Positions 44,763 to 52,755 of a DNA stretch of 64,000 nt are shown here, piece after piece. The notes beneath the pieces were generated by a model, which did not search any database, was not told the origin of the DNA, and saw nothing but the letters and a program-made list of their open reading frames with translations. The DNA is taken from the NCBI RefSeq assembly GCF_009177095.1, contig NZ_AP021861.1:6182501-6246500 (forward strand), written 5' to 3'. The stretch's first letter is position 1; each line of letters begins with the position of its first letter. The position numbers were made by a program, and so were the translations under genes. Source of the DNA: Lacipirellula parvula. GTDB taxonomy: Bacteria; Planctomycetota; Planctomycetia; Pirellulales; Lacipirellulaceae.

Positions 44763-46811
44763 CTAGAACGTCAGCCAGCGGTACACCGTCGCCCACATAT
44801 CGTGCAGCCAGACGTAGCCGATCGAGCGGCGGCCGCAATCAATCCGCACCGCGGCCGCCATGCCTGGCCGAGCTTCGGCCGGCGGTTCCCCGTCGAGCGC
44901 GAGCCGCACTCGCATCGAAGGCACGGCGTCCTCCAGCCCGTCTGCAGCGAGCGGCGCAGCCGAGCTGACGGCCATCAAATGAGCGGGGTAAGTTTGTGCC
45001 ACATCGCCAGAGAGCCGCACGCTCGCGGTCACCTCGGCGTTGTCGCCCGACGCCGCGCGTTGCGCCGCCAGGATCTCGCCAACATCGCGTTGCGCCGCCT
45101 CGGCATTGACGAACCAACCGGTCGATGCGTCGGTCACGGTGAGAAGCGCCTCGCCACGCTCGACAGGCCGCGACGCGAGCAGCGTTTGAACATCGGGGGT
45201 GAGAATCTCGCCGTTGATCGGGCTCCGCAGCGTGAGCGCCGCATGCCGCTCTTCAAGTAACTGCCGCTGCGTTTTCAGCCCGGCTAGCCGTTCTTCGAGT
45301 TGCCGTTGCTCGGCGGAGAGCGGCAGGCGATCTTCCGTTTCACGGTCGCGGAGCGTCCGGTCAGTCCGCGTCACGGCGAGCGCATCGAGCCGCTCTTGAG
45401 CCGCCGCAATTTCGCCGCGCACTTGTTGCAGCTTGAGGGCAAGCTCAGGGTCAGTGAGCACAATCAGCACGTCGCCTTGCTTCACGCGATCGCCGTGAGC
45501 GACGCGAACCTCGGCAATCGAACCTGTCGCCGTCGCAAAAATCTCACGTTCGATGGCCGCGGCGAGCGTCGCGGGCGCCTCCACCGTCAGCGTCGCCGGC
45601 ACAAAAATCAGCGCGAGCACTGCGGCGACGATGCCGCCGGCAATCCACAACGCACGGCGGCGACTAACCGGCTCGCGGAGCGCCGCCAGTCGATCTGACC
45701 ACGCCAGCATCGTCCGCACCGTAAACTGATCGAGCGTCGCAGCCCTCGCAACCGCCGGAGCGGCCAGTTCGCCAATCTCGATGAGTTGCCGCAGCACGGC
45801 GTCATCCGCGGCCCCGTCGAAACGCTCGGCGATGAGCACTAGATCGCAGCGATTCGAACTGCGCTCGCCTCCCTGCCCGGCGACTCGCTCGTCGCGCAAA
45901 TGCGAATAACCAAAAGAAAATGGCGCCGCAGCTAACTGCCAGGCGTGGGAATGATCGAGATGCTCGGCCAGCGTCGCCGCCAGCCGCGTCGGCAAATCGG
46001 CGTCGTCGAGCCGATCGGCGACGTGCGTAATCGGCTCACCCCAATTGGCAACGTCTTCCGCGAGCCGAGCGGCGAGGCGAGCCATCTCGCTCTGCCGATC
46101 AGCGCGACTAACGCCGCTCACGCAGACGAGCCGCCACTGTTCGCCGCGACGCAGTAGCAACGACACGCGATCGCACTGCAGCAGTCGACGAGCCTCGTTA
46201 GCAACCGCGAACGCCGTCCCCTCCAAATCGCGCGGTTGTTGAATGCGACGCAAAAAGTCGACGGCATGCTGCTGCAAGCCGGCGGTCGCCCGTCGCTCGC
46301 GCAGCTCGGTAAGTGCATGGAAGTCGGCGGCAATCGCGGCGAGCGTCGACGCCAGTTCGCGGCGCCCTTGCTGAACGGTCGAGCTATCGCTGGACGGAAA
46401 CCAAAGCTCCAACGCCCCGATCGCTCCATGGCCCGGCGCCCCGCCGCCCGCAGCGTCGGCGATCGGCGCAATGACTGATTCAACACCGACAGCGTCCGCC
46501 GCAATGGTCGGCGCCAACTGTGGCGCGGCGAACGCTCGTAACACGGCGTCGCGCCGCGATGCGATACTTGGCGGCACGCCTGCTGAATCCGATTGCAGCT
46601 CTGCAACGACCTCCAGCCGTTCCGGCGCTACACGTCGCCAACCAGCGCCGCCAGTCGCTCCTACTGCCGCGCATGTTTCCGCTAGCAGCCGACGGTAAAA
46701 CTCCCGCGGCGTTGCTTCGCTGCGGGCCGCCGCGTGCAGGCGCTCCACCAGTTCCTCTAGCTGAAGCCAGCTAGCATCGGCAGCGTCGGTGAGTGGAGAA
46801 CGAGGAGACAT
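44763..46811 (-). CDS. GAF-domain / HlyD adaptor fusion
   Basis: From the ATG at 46811 the protein has 682 residues; the frame is open to 47009 without family features. Residues about 10-380 look like one or two GAF-type sensor domains: LVERLHAAARSEATPREFYR, EARRLLQCDRVSLLLRRGEQ and VCVSGVSRADRQSEM. A membrane helix (about 405-428, LWIAGGIVAAVLALIFVPAT) is followed by an HlyD adaptor with lipoyl half SIAEVRVAHGDRVKQGDVL, a coiled coil, and LRSPINGEILTPDVQTLL. A cytoplasmic sensor fused through the membrane to an export adaptor is unusual. First gene of the operon, divergent from tolC-like gene. Confidence 0.82.
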   Translation of the reverse strand: MSPRSPLTDAADASWLQLEELVERLHAAARSEATPREFYRRLLAETCAAVGATGGAGWRRVAPERLEVVAELQSDSAGVPPSIASRRDAVLRAFAAPQLAPTIAADAVGVESVIAPIADAAGGGAPGHGAIGALELWFPSSDSSTVQQGRRELASTLAAIAADFHALTELRERRATAGLQQHAVDFLRRIQQPRDLEGTAFAVANEARRLLQCDRVSLLLRRGEQWRLVCVSGVSRADRQSEMARLAARLAEDVANWGEPITHVADRLDDADLPTRLAATLAEHLDHSHAWQLAAAPFSFGYSHLRDERVAGQGGERSSNRCDLVLIAERFDGAADDAVLRQLIEIGELAAPAVARAATLDQFTVRTMLAWSDRLAALREPVSRRRALWIAGGIVAAVLALIFVPATLTVEAPATLAAAIEREIFATATGSIAEVRVAHGDRVKQGDVLIVLTDPELALKLQQVRGEIAAAQERLDALAVTRTDRTLRDRETEDRLPLSAEQRQLEERLAGLKTQRQLLEERHAALTLRSPINGEILTPDVQTLLASRPVERGEALLTVTDASTGWFVNAEAAQRDVGEILAAQRAASGDNAEVTASVRLSGDVAQTYPAHLMAVSSAAPLAADGLEDAVPSMRVRLALDGEPPAEARPGMAAAVRIDCGRRSIGYVWLHDMWATVYRWLTF

Positions 46812-47050
46812 CTCGTCCAGTATACGCAGCCTCGCGCAGAACTCGCTCGCAGCGAGCCGGCGCCAGCGGAACGATTTCGGCAGCAACGCGATCGCCGCGC
46901 GGCAGGATAAGCAGATTGCGCAAGCGATCGGGGTTCTAACGAAATTCGTAGCTCTACCGGTTCTACCGTGACGAAAAACTGCTGCGAGGTTCCAAGTTCT
47001 CGGCCACACGCGGTCGCTTGCCGCCTCGGAAAGCTCATCGCTCGTCGCCC

Positions 47051-49237
47051 ATGCGCTGGACGCGTCATCCCGCTTTCGTTTGGTCGCTGCTCGCCAGCCT
47101 CATGCTGGCCGAGGGCTGCCGCGTGCGCGAGAAGGCGACTTTCAAGGCAGTTGACGACACCTGCTACCGAGCCCTGGCGACGAAAATCGAGTACCCCGAG
47201 GTTTCTCCCTGCAGCCACAACGAGCAAGATTGGGCGGCCGTGCAGCCGCTAACGCTCGCCTCGCTGGGGCAGATGGAATACTGGAACATGACGCTCGAAG
47301 AGGCGGTGCGGATCACGCTCGCCCAGTCGGACGTCATTCGCGATCTCGGCGGCACCGTGCTCCGTTCACCCGGCACCGTCGAAACGTACTGGAATCCCGC
47401 GGTCGTCGAAACGAACCCGCGGTTCGGCGTTGACGCGGCGCTGGCGGCCTTCGACGCGCAGCTCACCAGCAGCGTCTTCGGCGAGAAGAACGACCGCGCC
47501 CTGAACAACGAGTTCTTCGGCGGCGGCACGCGCTTGCTCAACCAAGACCTGCTCGTACAGCAGACGCAAATCGCCAAGCGTTCGGCCACTGGTACGCAGT
47601 TCGCCGCACGACATTACACCGATTACGACGCGAACAACGCCCCCAGCAACTTGTTCCCGAGTGCGTGGAATACGAACTTTGAAGTTGAAGCTCGCCAACC
47701 GTTGCTCCAAGGCGCAGGCGTCGAGTTCAACCGCATCGCTGGCCCCAGCAACACGCCCGGCCTCTACAACGGCGTGCTCGTCGCCCGGCTCAACACCGAC
47801 GTCGAGCTCACCGATTTTGAGATTTCAGTGCGCGACCTGCTGAGCAACGTCGAAAACGCTTACTGGGATCTCTACTTCGCCTACCGCGATCTCGATGCGA
47901 AGATCGCCGCCCGCGATGCGGCGCTCGAAACGTGGCGGCGGATCAACGCACTCTACGTTTCCGGCCGCCGCGGCGGCGAAGCGGAAAAGGAAGCGCAGGC
48001 TCGCGAACAATTCTACCGCTTCCAGGAAGACGTCGAAAACGCTCTGGCTGGCCGGCTGCTTGGCGGCACCAGCGTGAACAACGGCAGCGGCGGCGGCACC
48101 TTCCGCGGCGGCGGCGGCGTCCAAGTCGCCGAACGCCGGCTTCGCATGCTCGTCGGCCTCCCGCCGAGCGACGGTCGATTGATTCGCCCCTCCGACGAAC
48201 CGGTGAGCGCGCCGATTCGCTTCGACTGGACCGAAATCACGCGTGAATCGCTCGTGCGTCGCGCGGAACTTCGCCGCCAACGCTGGGTCACGCGGCGGTT
48301 TGAACTCGAACAGATTGCTAGCCGCAATTACTTGCTGCCGCGGCTCGACGCCGTCGCCCGGCAGCGGTGGCGCGGTTTTGGCCATGACCTCCTTGCCAGC
48401 GATTCAACCGGCCGCGACCGCTTCGACAATGCCTACATGGATCTCGTGAGCGGCGACTTCCAGGAATGGCAAGTCGGCTTCGAGTTGAACGTGCCGATTG
48501 GCTTCCGCCAAGGCGCCGCCGCGGCACGCAACGCCGAACTGCAACTCACCCGCGCCCGCGCCGTGCTGCGAGAGCAAGAGCATTTGGTGCTCCACGACGC
48601 CGCGAACGCGATGGCGGAGTTTGACCGCACGGTCGTCGTCACGCAAACCGCCGGTCGTCGGCTCGATGCAGCCCGCCATCAACTCGACGCCGTCGAAGCG
48701 GCGTACGACGCCGACAAGGCGCCGCTCGATTTCGTGCTCGAAGCACAACGCCGTCTCGCTGAAGCGGAAAGCAGCTACTACCAAGCGATGGCCGAGTATG
48801 CCATTGCGATCAAGAACGTCCACTTCGCCAAGGGAACGCTGCTCGATTACGACGGCGTTGTGCTGGCCGAATCGCGGTGGCCCGACAAGGCGTACGCCGA
48901 TGCGGCTGAACGCGATCGCTTGCGGGGCCGGCCGCGGGTGCTGAACTACGCGTCGGCTCGCCAGCCAGTAGTCGGCGGCGGAACCTACGACCAGCATTCG
49001 CTGGAGTCGAATCCGCTTGGCCTCGGCATCCCGGTCGAGAAAGAAGCGATCAAGACGCCTGTCGAGGAAACGGCGCCGACGACGCCCGAGCCGACGTTGC
49101 CGTTCGGCGCCGAACCCCTACCGCCGGTGCAATTGCCCGCGGCGCCCGTTGCGCACTCGGTCGTGCAACCGCTGGCGCTGCTGCCGAGCTTCGACGCCAA
49201 TCTCACGCCCGCGACTGCGAGCAGTTCAACGAAGTGA
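47051..49237 (+). CDS. TolC-family outer-membrane efflux channel, lipoprotein
   Basis: From the ATG at 47051 the product has 728 residues. A signal peptide ends in the lipobox LAEGC, so it is a lipoprotein of the outer membrane. Two TolC repeats are visible: MTLEEAVRITLAQSDVIRDL near the start and, later, LNVPIGFRQGAAAARNAELQ, with QLTRARAVLREQEHLVLHD and AQRRLAEAESSYYQAMAEY coiled-coil segments. The last 100 residues are Pro/Glu/Thr-rich, longer than in E. coli TolC. It is divergently arranged with the three adaptor genes (46811 to 47050), and together they would form a trans-envelope export path. An independent pump of ABC or RND type is missing nearby. Confidence 0.9.
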   Translation: MRWTRHPAFVWSLLASLMLAEGCRVREKATFKAVDDTCYRALATKIEYPEVSPCSHNEQDWAAVQPLTLASLGQMEYWNMTLEEAVRITLAQSDVIRDLGGTVLRSPGTVETYWNPAVVETNPRFGVDAALAAFDAQLTSSVFGEKNDRALNNEFFGGGTRLLNQDLLVQQTQIAKRSATGTQFAARHYTDYDANNAPSNLFPSAWNTNFEVEARQPLLQGAGVEFNRIAGPSNTPGLYNGVLVARLNTDVELTDFEISVRDLLSNVENAYWDLYFAYRDLDAKIAARDAALETWRRINALYVSGRRGGEAEKEAQAREQFYRFQEDVENALAGRLLGGTSVNNGSGGGTFRGGGGVQVAERRLRMLVGLPPSDGRLIRPSDEPVSAPIRFDWTEITRESLVRRAELRRQRWVTRRFELEQIASRNYLLPRLDAVARQRWRGFGHDLLASDSTGRDRFDNAYMDLVSGDFQEWQVGFELNVPIGFRQGAAAARNAELQLTRARAVLREQEHLVLHDAANAMAEFDRTVVVTQTAGRRLDAARHQLDAVEAAYDADKAPLDFVLEAQRRLAEAESSYYQAMAEYAIAIKNVHFAKGTLLDYDGVVLAESRWPDKAYADAAERDRLRGRPRVLNYASARQPVVGGGTYDQHSLESNPLGLGIPVEKEAIKTPVEETAPTTPEPTLPFGAEPLPPVQLPAAPVAHSVVQPLALLPSFDANLTPATASSSTK

Positions 49238-49254
49238 TGGAGTTGCTCAAACGA

Positions 49255-49348
49255 TCTGTGGGAGGGGTCTCTGACCCCGAAGCCGCGTTGAGCTATCACA
49301 ACTGTTTGCAGCGGTGACCGTCATCGGCGTCGGAGACGCCTCCCACAA
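49255..49348. repeat. GTGGGAGG-type inverted repeat, second copy
   Basis: The arm TCTGTGGGAGGGGTCTCTGA at 49255-49274 is mirrored by GTCGGAGACGCCTCCCACAA at 49329-49348. It follows the tolC-like gene and precedes the end of the acyl-AMP ligase gene. It belongs with 29435-29527. Confidence 0.75.
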
Positions 49349-49379
49349 GGGATTTTCCCAGCACGCTCGAGGTTGACGC

Positions 49380-51659
49380 TTACTTCGGTTGGCCGTCGGC
49401 TTCCATGGCGGCGAACCAGGAATCGGTCTCGCTATCGCCGGGTGCGTTTGCCGAAGCTGTCCCTAGCATCTCGTCGGCGAGGTATCGCGACAGCAATTCG
49501 GGAGTTGGATAGCTCCACGCCGCCGCCGGGGGCAAGCGCACGCCCAGCACTTTCTCGAACTCGACGTTCAGTTCCAGCGCGGTGAGCGAATCCATTCCCG
49601 ACTCTGCGAACGGCGCGGTTGGCGACATTTCGCCGGCACCCGGTTCCGCTCGCTCTTCGAGCCAATTCATCATCCAGGTTTGAATCTGCTCGGCCAACTC
49701 CGGCGGCGTCAGTTCTGCCAGCCGATGCAGAAACTCTGGTCGTCCGTCAGCTCCGACCGCAACAGCTGCATCGGCGCGGAACGTCACGGTTTCGGCGAGT
49801 TCGTCCACCGGCGTCGCGGTAGGCGACTGCTGCCAAGCAGCGAGTTGCTCCAAGCCATTCGTTGCGAGCATGTCGCGGCAGTGGCTGCGTTGAATCTTAC
49901 CACTCGACGTGAGCGGCACGCCGCCCGGCCGCACGAGCACGATCTGATATGGATCGACGTCATGCTCTTCGACGATCGCCGCACGGATCGCCCGCAGCAC
50001 CGGCGCCATGTCCTCGCGCCGATGCTCGCGGCGGACTTGATGAACAACGACGAGCTGCTCGTGACCATCGACTTCCACCGCGAAGGCGGCGCCGAGATCG
50101 ATCGCGGCGTGAGCTTGCTGAGCGGTCCGCTCGACATCCTGCGGATAGAGGTTGCGGCCGCGAATGATGATCACATCCTTCGCACGACCGGTGACGAAGA
50201 GTTCGCCGCCATCGAAGGCGCCAAGGTCGCCAGTCCGTAGGAACGGCCCGCTGCCGTCAGCCAAGCGGCCGCCGAACGTTTGCCATAACTCTTCCGGGTG
50301 GTTCCAGTAACCTTTCGCCACCGAACCGCCGCTGACCCAAATCTCACCGACCTGCCCTTCGAGGCACGGCTCGAACGTCTGCGGATCGACGACCCGCACG
50401 AGTTGATCGCCGAGCGGCCGGCCGCAGCTTACCAGCGGTTGCGACGCCTCGCCTGCCGCTACCGCAGCGAGACGATGCTTCGCCAGTCGGGCCCGATCGG
50501 CATGGAGCACGCGCGGCCCGTTGGCCCCGCCGCCGCCCGTCACCATTAGCGTCCCCTCGGCGAGGCCGTAGCAGGGATAGTAGGCTGCGGTGCGGAAGCC
50601 TTGCGGCCCGAACGCCACGGCGAATTCATCGAGAGCGCGAGAATCAATCGGCTCGGCGCCGCAGAAGGCAAGCTTCCAGCGGCTGAGGTCGAGCCCGGCA
50701 CGCTGCTCAGGCGTAATCTTGCGAGCACAAAGTTCGTAAGCGAAGTTCGGCGCCCCGCTGATCGCGGCGCCGGTCCGCGAGATCGTTTCCAGCCAAGTGA
50801 CCGGCCGTTGCAGGAAGGTCGCGGGCGCCAGGAAGTAAGACGTGCCGCCGACGTACATCGGCGTCAGGATGCCGCCGATTAGTCCCATGTCGTGGTAGGC
50901 CGGCAGCCAGAAGACGCCCGATTGCGGCGCCACGGCTTCTTCCGCCGGCGCTAACCCAAAGCCCGTGCGAATCAGCTCCAGGTTATGGAGCAAATTGCCG
51001 TGCGTTACAACGACGCCGCGCGGCTGCGAGGTGCTGCCCGAAGTGTATTGGAGGAACGCAGCGTCGCTTGGCGTTCGCGGAACCAACTGTTTGAACGATT
51101 CCGCATCACGGCAACGGTCGACGGCGATCCACTCCAGCGTCCGCACGGCCGGCGATTGCTCGTCGAGCTGCATCAGGCCGAGCGTTTCACTCGTGGTGAG
51201 TGCGGCGGTCGGCTTGCAGTCAGCAACGATCGCATCGAGCCGAGACGACGGGCGACGCGGCTTCGGATAGGTCGCTGGCGCCGGCAGCACGCCGGCATAC
51301 AAGCAGCCAAAGAACGCGGCGATGAAATCAAGCCCTGGCGGGAAGATGAGCACCGCCCGGTCGCCTGGCGCTGCCACGCGGCTGAGCTCAACGGCCACGG
51401 CACGAGCACGGCGATCGAGTTCAGCGTAGGTCCACTCAACCCGCTGGCTGGCGTCGCTTCCGCCAGACTCGGCGAGGAAGGCGAACGCCAGTTGATCGGG
51501 ACGCTCGGCGGCACGACGGCGCAATAGTTCGGCGACGCTTCTCATTTCAGATCGCGGCGTGGGCGTTTCTGCTGGCATGACCGCTCGAAGAAGAGAGAAA
51601 ATGTCGTACCGAAATCGTGATCGGGAGAGTGCAGGCAGCATATGAGTCGCGGGCCGCAT
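49380..51659 (-). CDS. Fatty acyl-AMP ligase with C-terminal acyl-carrier domain
   Basis: The start at 51659 is chosen because AAGGAG precedes it by 6 bases; the frame extends to 51719. The 759-residue protein has an adenylation domain with LQYTSGSTSQPRGVVVTHGN (core A3), FWLPAYHDMGLIGG, FRTAAYYPCYGLAEGTLMV and FLRTGDLGAFDGGELFVTGR. The insertion pattern is that of FAAL enzymes, which make acyl-adenylates and load them on a carrier rather than CoA. A carrier domain follows near residue 675 with the Ser site FAESGMDSLTALELN. No ketosynthase is nearby. It may start a lipid or polyketide product. Confidence 0.9.
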   Translation of the reverse strand: MRPATHMLPALSRSRFRYDIFSLLRAVMPAETPTPRSEMRSVAELLRRRAAERPDQLAFAFLAESGGSDASQRVEWTYAELDRRARAVAVELSRVAAPGDRAVLIFPPGLDFIAAFFGCLYAGVLPAPATYPKPRRPSSRLDAIVADCKPTAALTTSETLGLMQLDEQSPAVRTLEWIAVDRCRDAESFKQLVPRTPSDAAFLQYTSGSTSQPRGVVVTHGNLLHNLELIRTGFGLAPAEEAVAPQSGVFWLPAYHDMGLIGGILTPMYVGGTSYFLAPATFLQRPVTWLETISRTGAAISGAPNFAYELCARKITPEQRAGLDLSRWKLAFCGAEPIDSRALDEFAVAFGPQGFRTAAYYPCYGLAEGTLMVTGGGGANGPRVLHADRARLAKHRLAAVAAGEASQPLVSCGRPLGDQLVRVVDPQTFEPCLEGQVGEIWVSGGSVAKGYWNHPEELWQTFGGRLADGSGPFLRTGDLGAFDGGELFVTGRAKDVIIIRGRNLYPQDVERTAQQAHAAIDLGAAFAVEVDGHEQLVVVHQVRREHRREDMAPVLRAIRAAIVEEHDVDPYQIVLVRPGGVPLTSSGKIQRSHCRDMLATNGLEQLAAWQQSPTATPVDELAETVTFRADAAVAVGADGRPEFLHRLAELTPPELAEQIQTWMMNWLEERAEPGAGEMSPTAPFAESGMDSLTALELNVEFEKVLGVRLPPAAAWSYPTPELLSRYLADEMLGTASANAPGDSETDSWFAAMEADGQPK

Positions 51660-51848
51660 GAGGTACTCCTTGCCAGCAGGCAGCGGATGATGATTCTGTC
51701 GCGGGCAAAAAGTGCCCAACTAACGTAGCGTTGCGGGGAGCCCCAATGCAACGCACTCGTTGGGCCGGCGGACAGACTTTTCCGAAGAATCGCTCCGGTC
51801 CCCCGCTACCGCTCGAATCATCGTAAGCGTTTAACGCGCGGCCCGGCG

Positions 51849-52670
51849 CTACGCTTTCTCGTCCTTAATTTCCGCAGGGGAATCGGGCGTTTCAGCGGCT
51901 GGCGGCGTTGGACTTGCTTTCGCCGGGGTTTCTTCGACGCCGTCGTTCTGATCGGTCGAACTGCCCGCTTCAGGCGTCGATTTTTCACGAGGCTGGTTTT
52001 CCAGCGGCCGTTCGGAGGGATTCCCGCGCAAGCTGATCAATGCTTGGTGATTGAGTTCCAGCACGCCAATCCGCCTGCCCTGTGCGTCTTCGCCCTGCTG
52101 GCCTTCAACCTCGACAGGAACCGATCCTAGCCCGGCCAAAATTTCCGCGGGGTTGCCCGGATTAACGACTGCAACGCCTTCGCAAACGACTTGACGCATC
52201 CGGAGTTGGTCGTCCGCGAGGCCGAACTGCTCAACGCCGTCGCTATCGGTGAGGATGAGGCTTCCCAACCGACGCGCCGAGCCATCCGTCTTCGCGCCAG
52301 CAGCGGACGTCAGCAGCGCCAGAGCTCGATTGGGATTCTGAGGATCGAGGATCGACACCACGTTGCAAGCGATGCGACTCACCTGCAGCTGATTGTTCGT
52401 CACGCCGCACAACTCTTTCCCTTCGCTGTCGATCAGCACGAAGACGCCATAGCGATCGGCGTTTGGCGCGTTCTTGAGCGGCGGGTTGGAGCTCAGTTTA
52501 GCGACCGCTCGATCGGGCTTCTCCGAATCGTAGACGACTAGCTCCTCGCACATAATCTTGCCGGCACGGAGTTGGTCGGTCTTCACCTCGTGCGTGAACT
52601 TGTCACGGAGCGCCGCGCCGAGAGCGAAAAACAACAGCGGGTAAATAATCCAACGTTCGCGTTCGTTCAT
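51849..52670 (-). CDS. Conserved membrane-anchored protein with repeated strand motifs, unknown function
   Basis: This 273-residue protein has one N-terminal membrane helix (about residues 8-22, IIYPLLFFALGAALR), then about 190 residues of beta-strand-rich sequence. Three similar words, AGKIMCEELVVYDSE, VSRIACNVVSILDPQ and MRQVVCEGVAVVNPG, recur at about 70-residue intervals, so it is a triplicated domain. The last 55 residues are Pro/Glu/Thr-rich. I do not recognise the family. It lies between the acyl-AMP ligase and the HerA-like ATPase genes on the same strand, 85 bases after the latter. Confidence 0.65.
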   Translation of the reverse strand: MNERERWIIYPLLFFALGAALRDKFTHEVKTDQLRAGKIMCEELVVYDSEKPDRAVAKLSSNPPLKNAPNADRYGVFVLIDSEGKELCGVTNNQLQVSRIACNVVSILDPQNPNRALALLTSAAGAKTDGSARRLGSLILTDSDGVEQFGLADDQLRMRQVVCEGVAVVNPGNPAEILAGLGSVPVEVEGQQGEDAQGRRIGVLELNHQALISLRGNPSERPLENQPREKSTPEAGSSTDQNDGVEETPAKASPTPPAAETPDSPAEIKDEKA

Positions 52671-52755
52671 ATCGTCGTCTTAATCAGTGAGGAACAAATT
52701 CAATTTGAACCGCCAAGGACGCCAAGAGCGCCGGTAATTCGCGGGCTGTCTGTTT

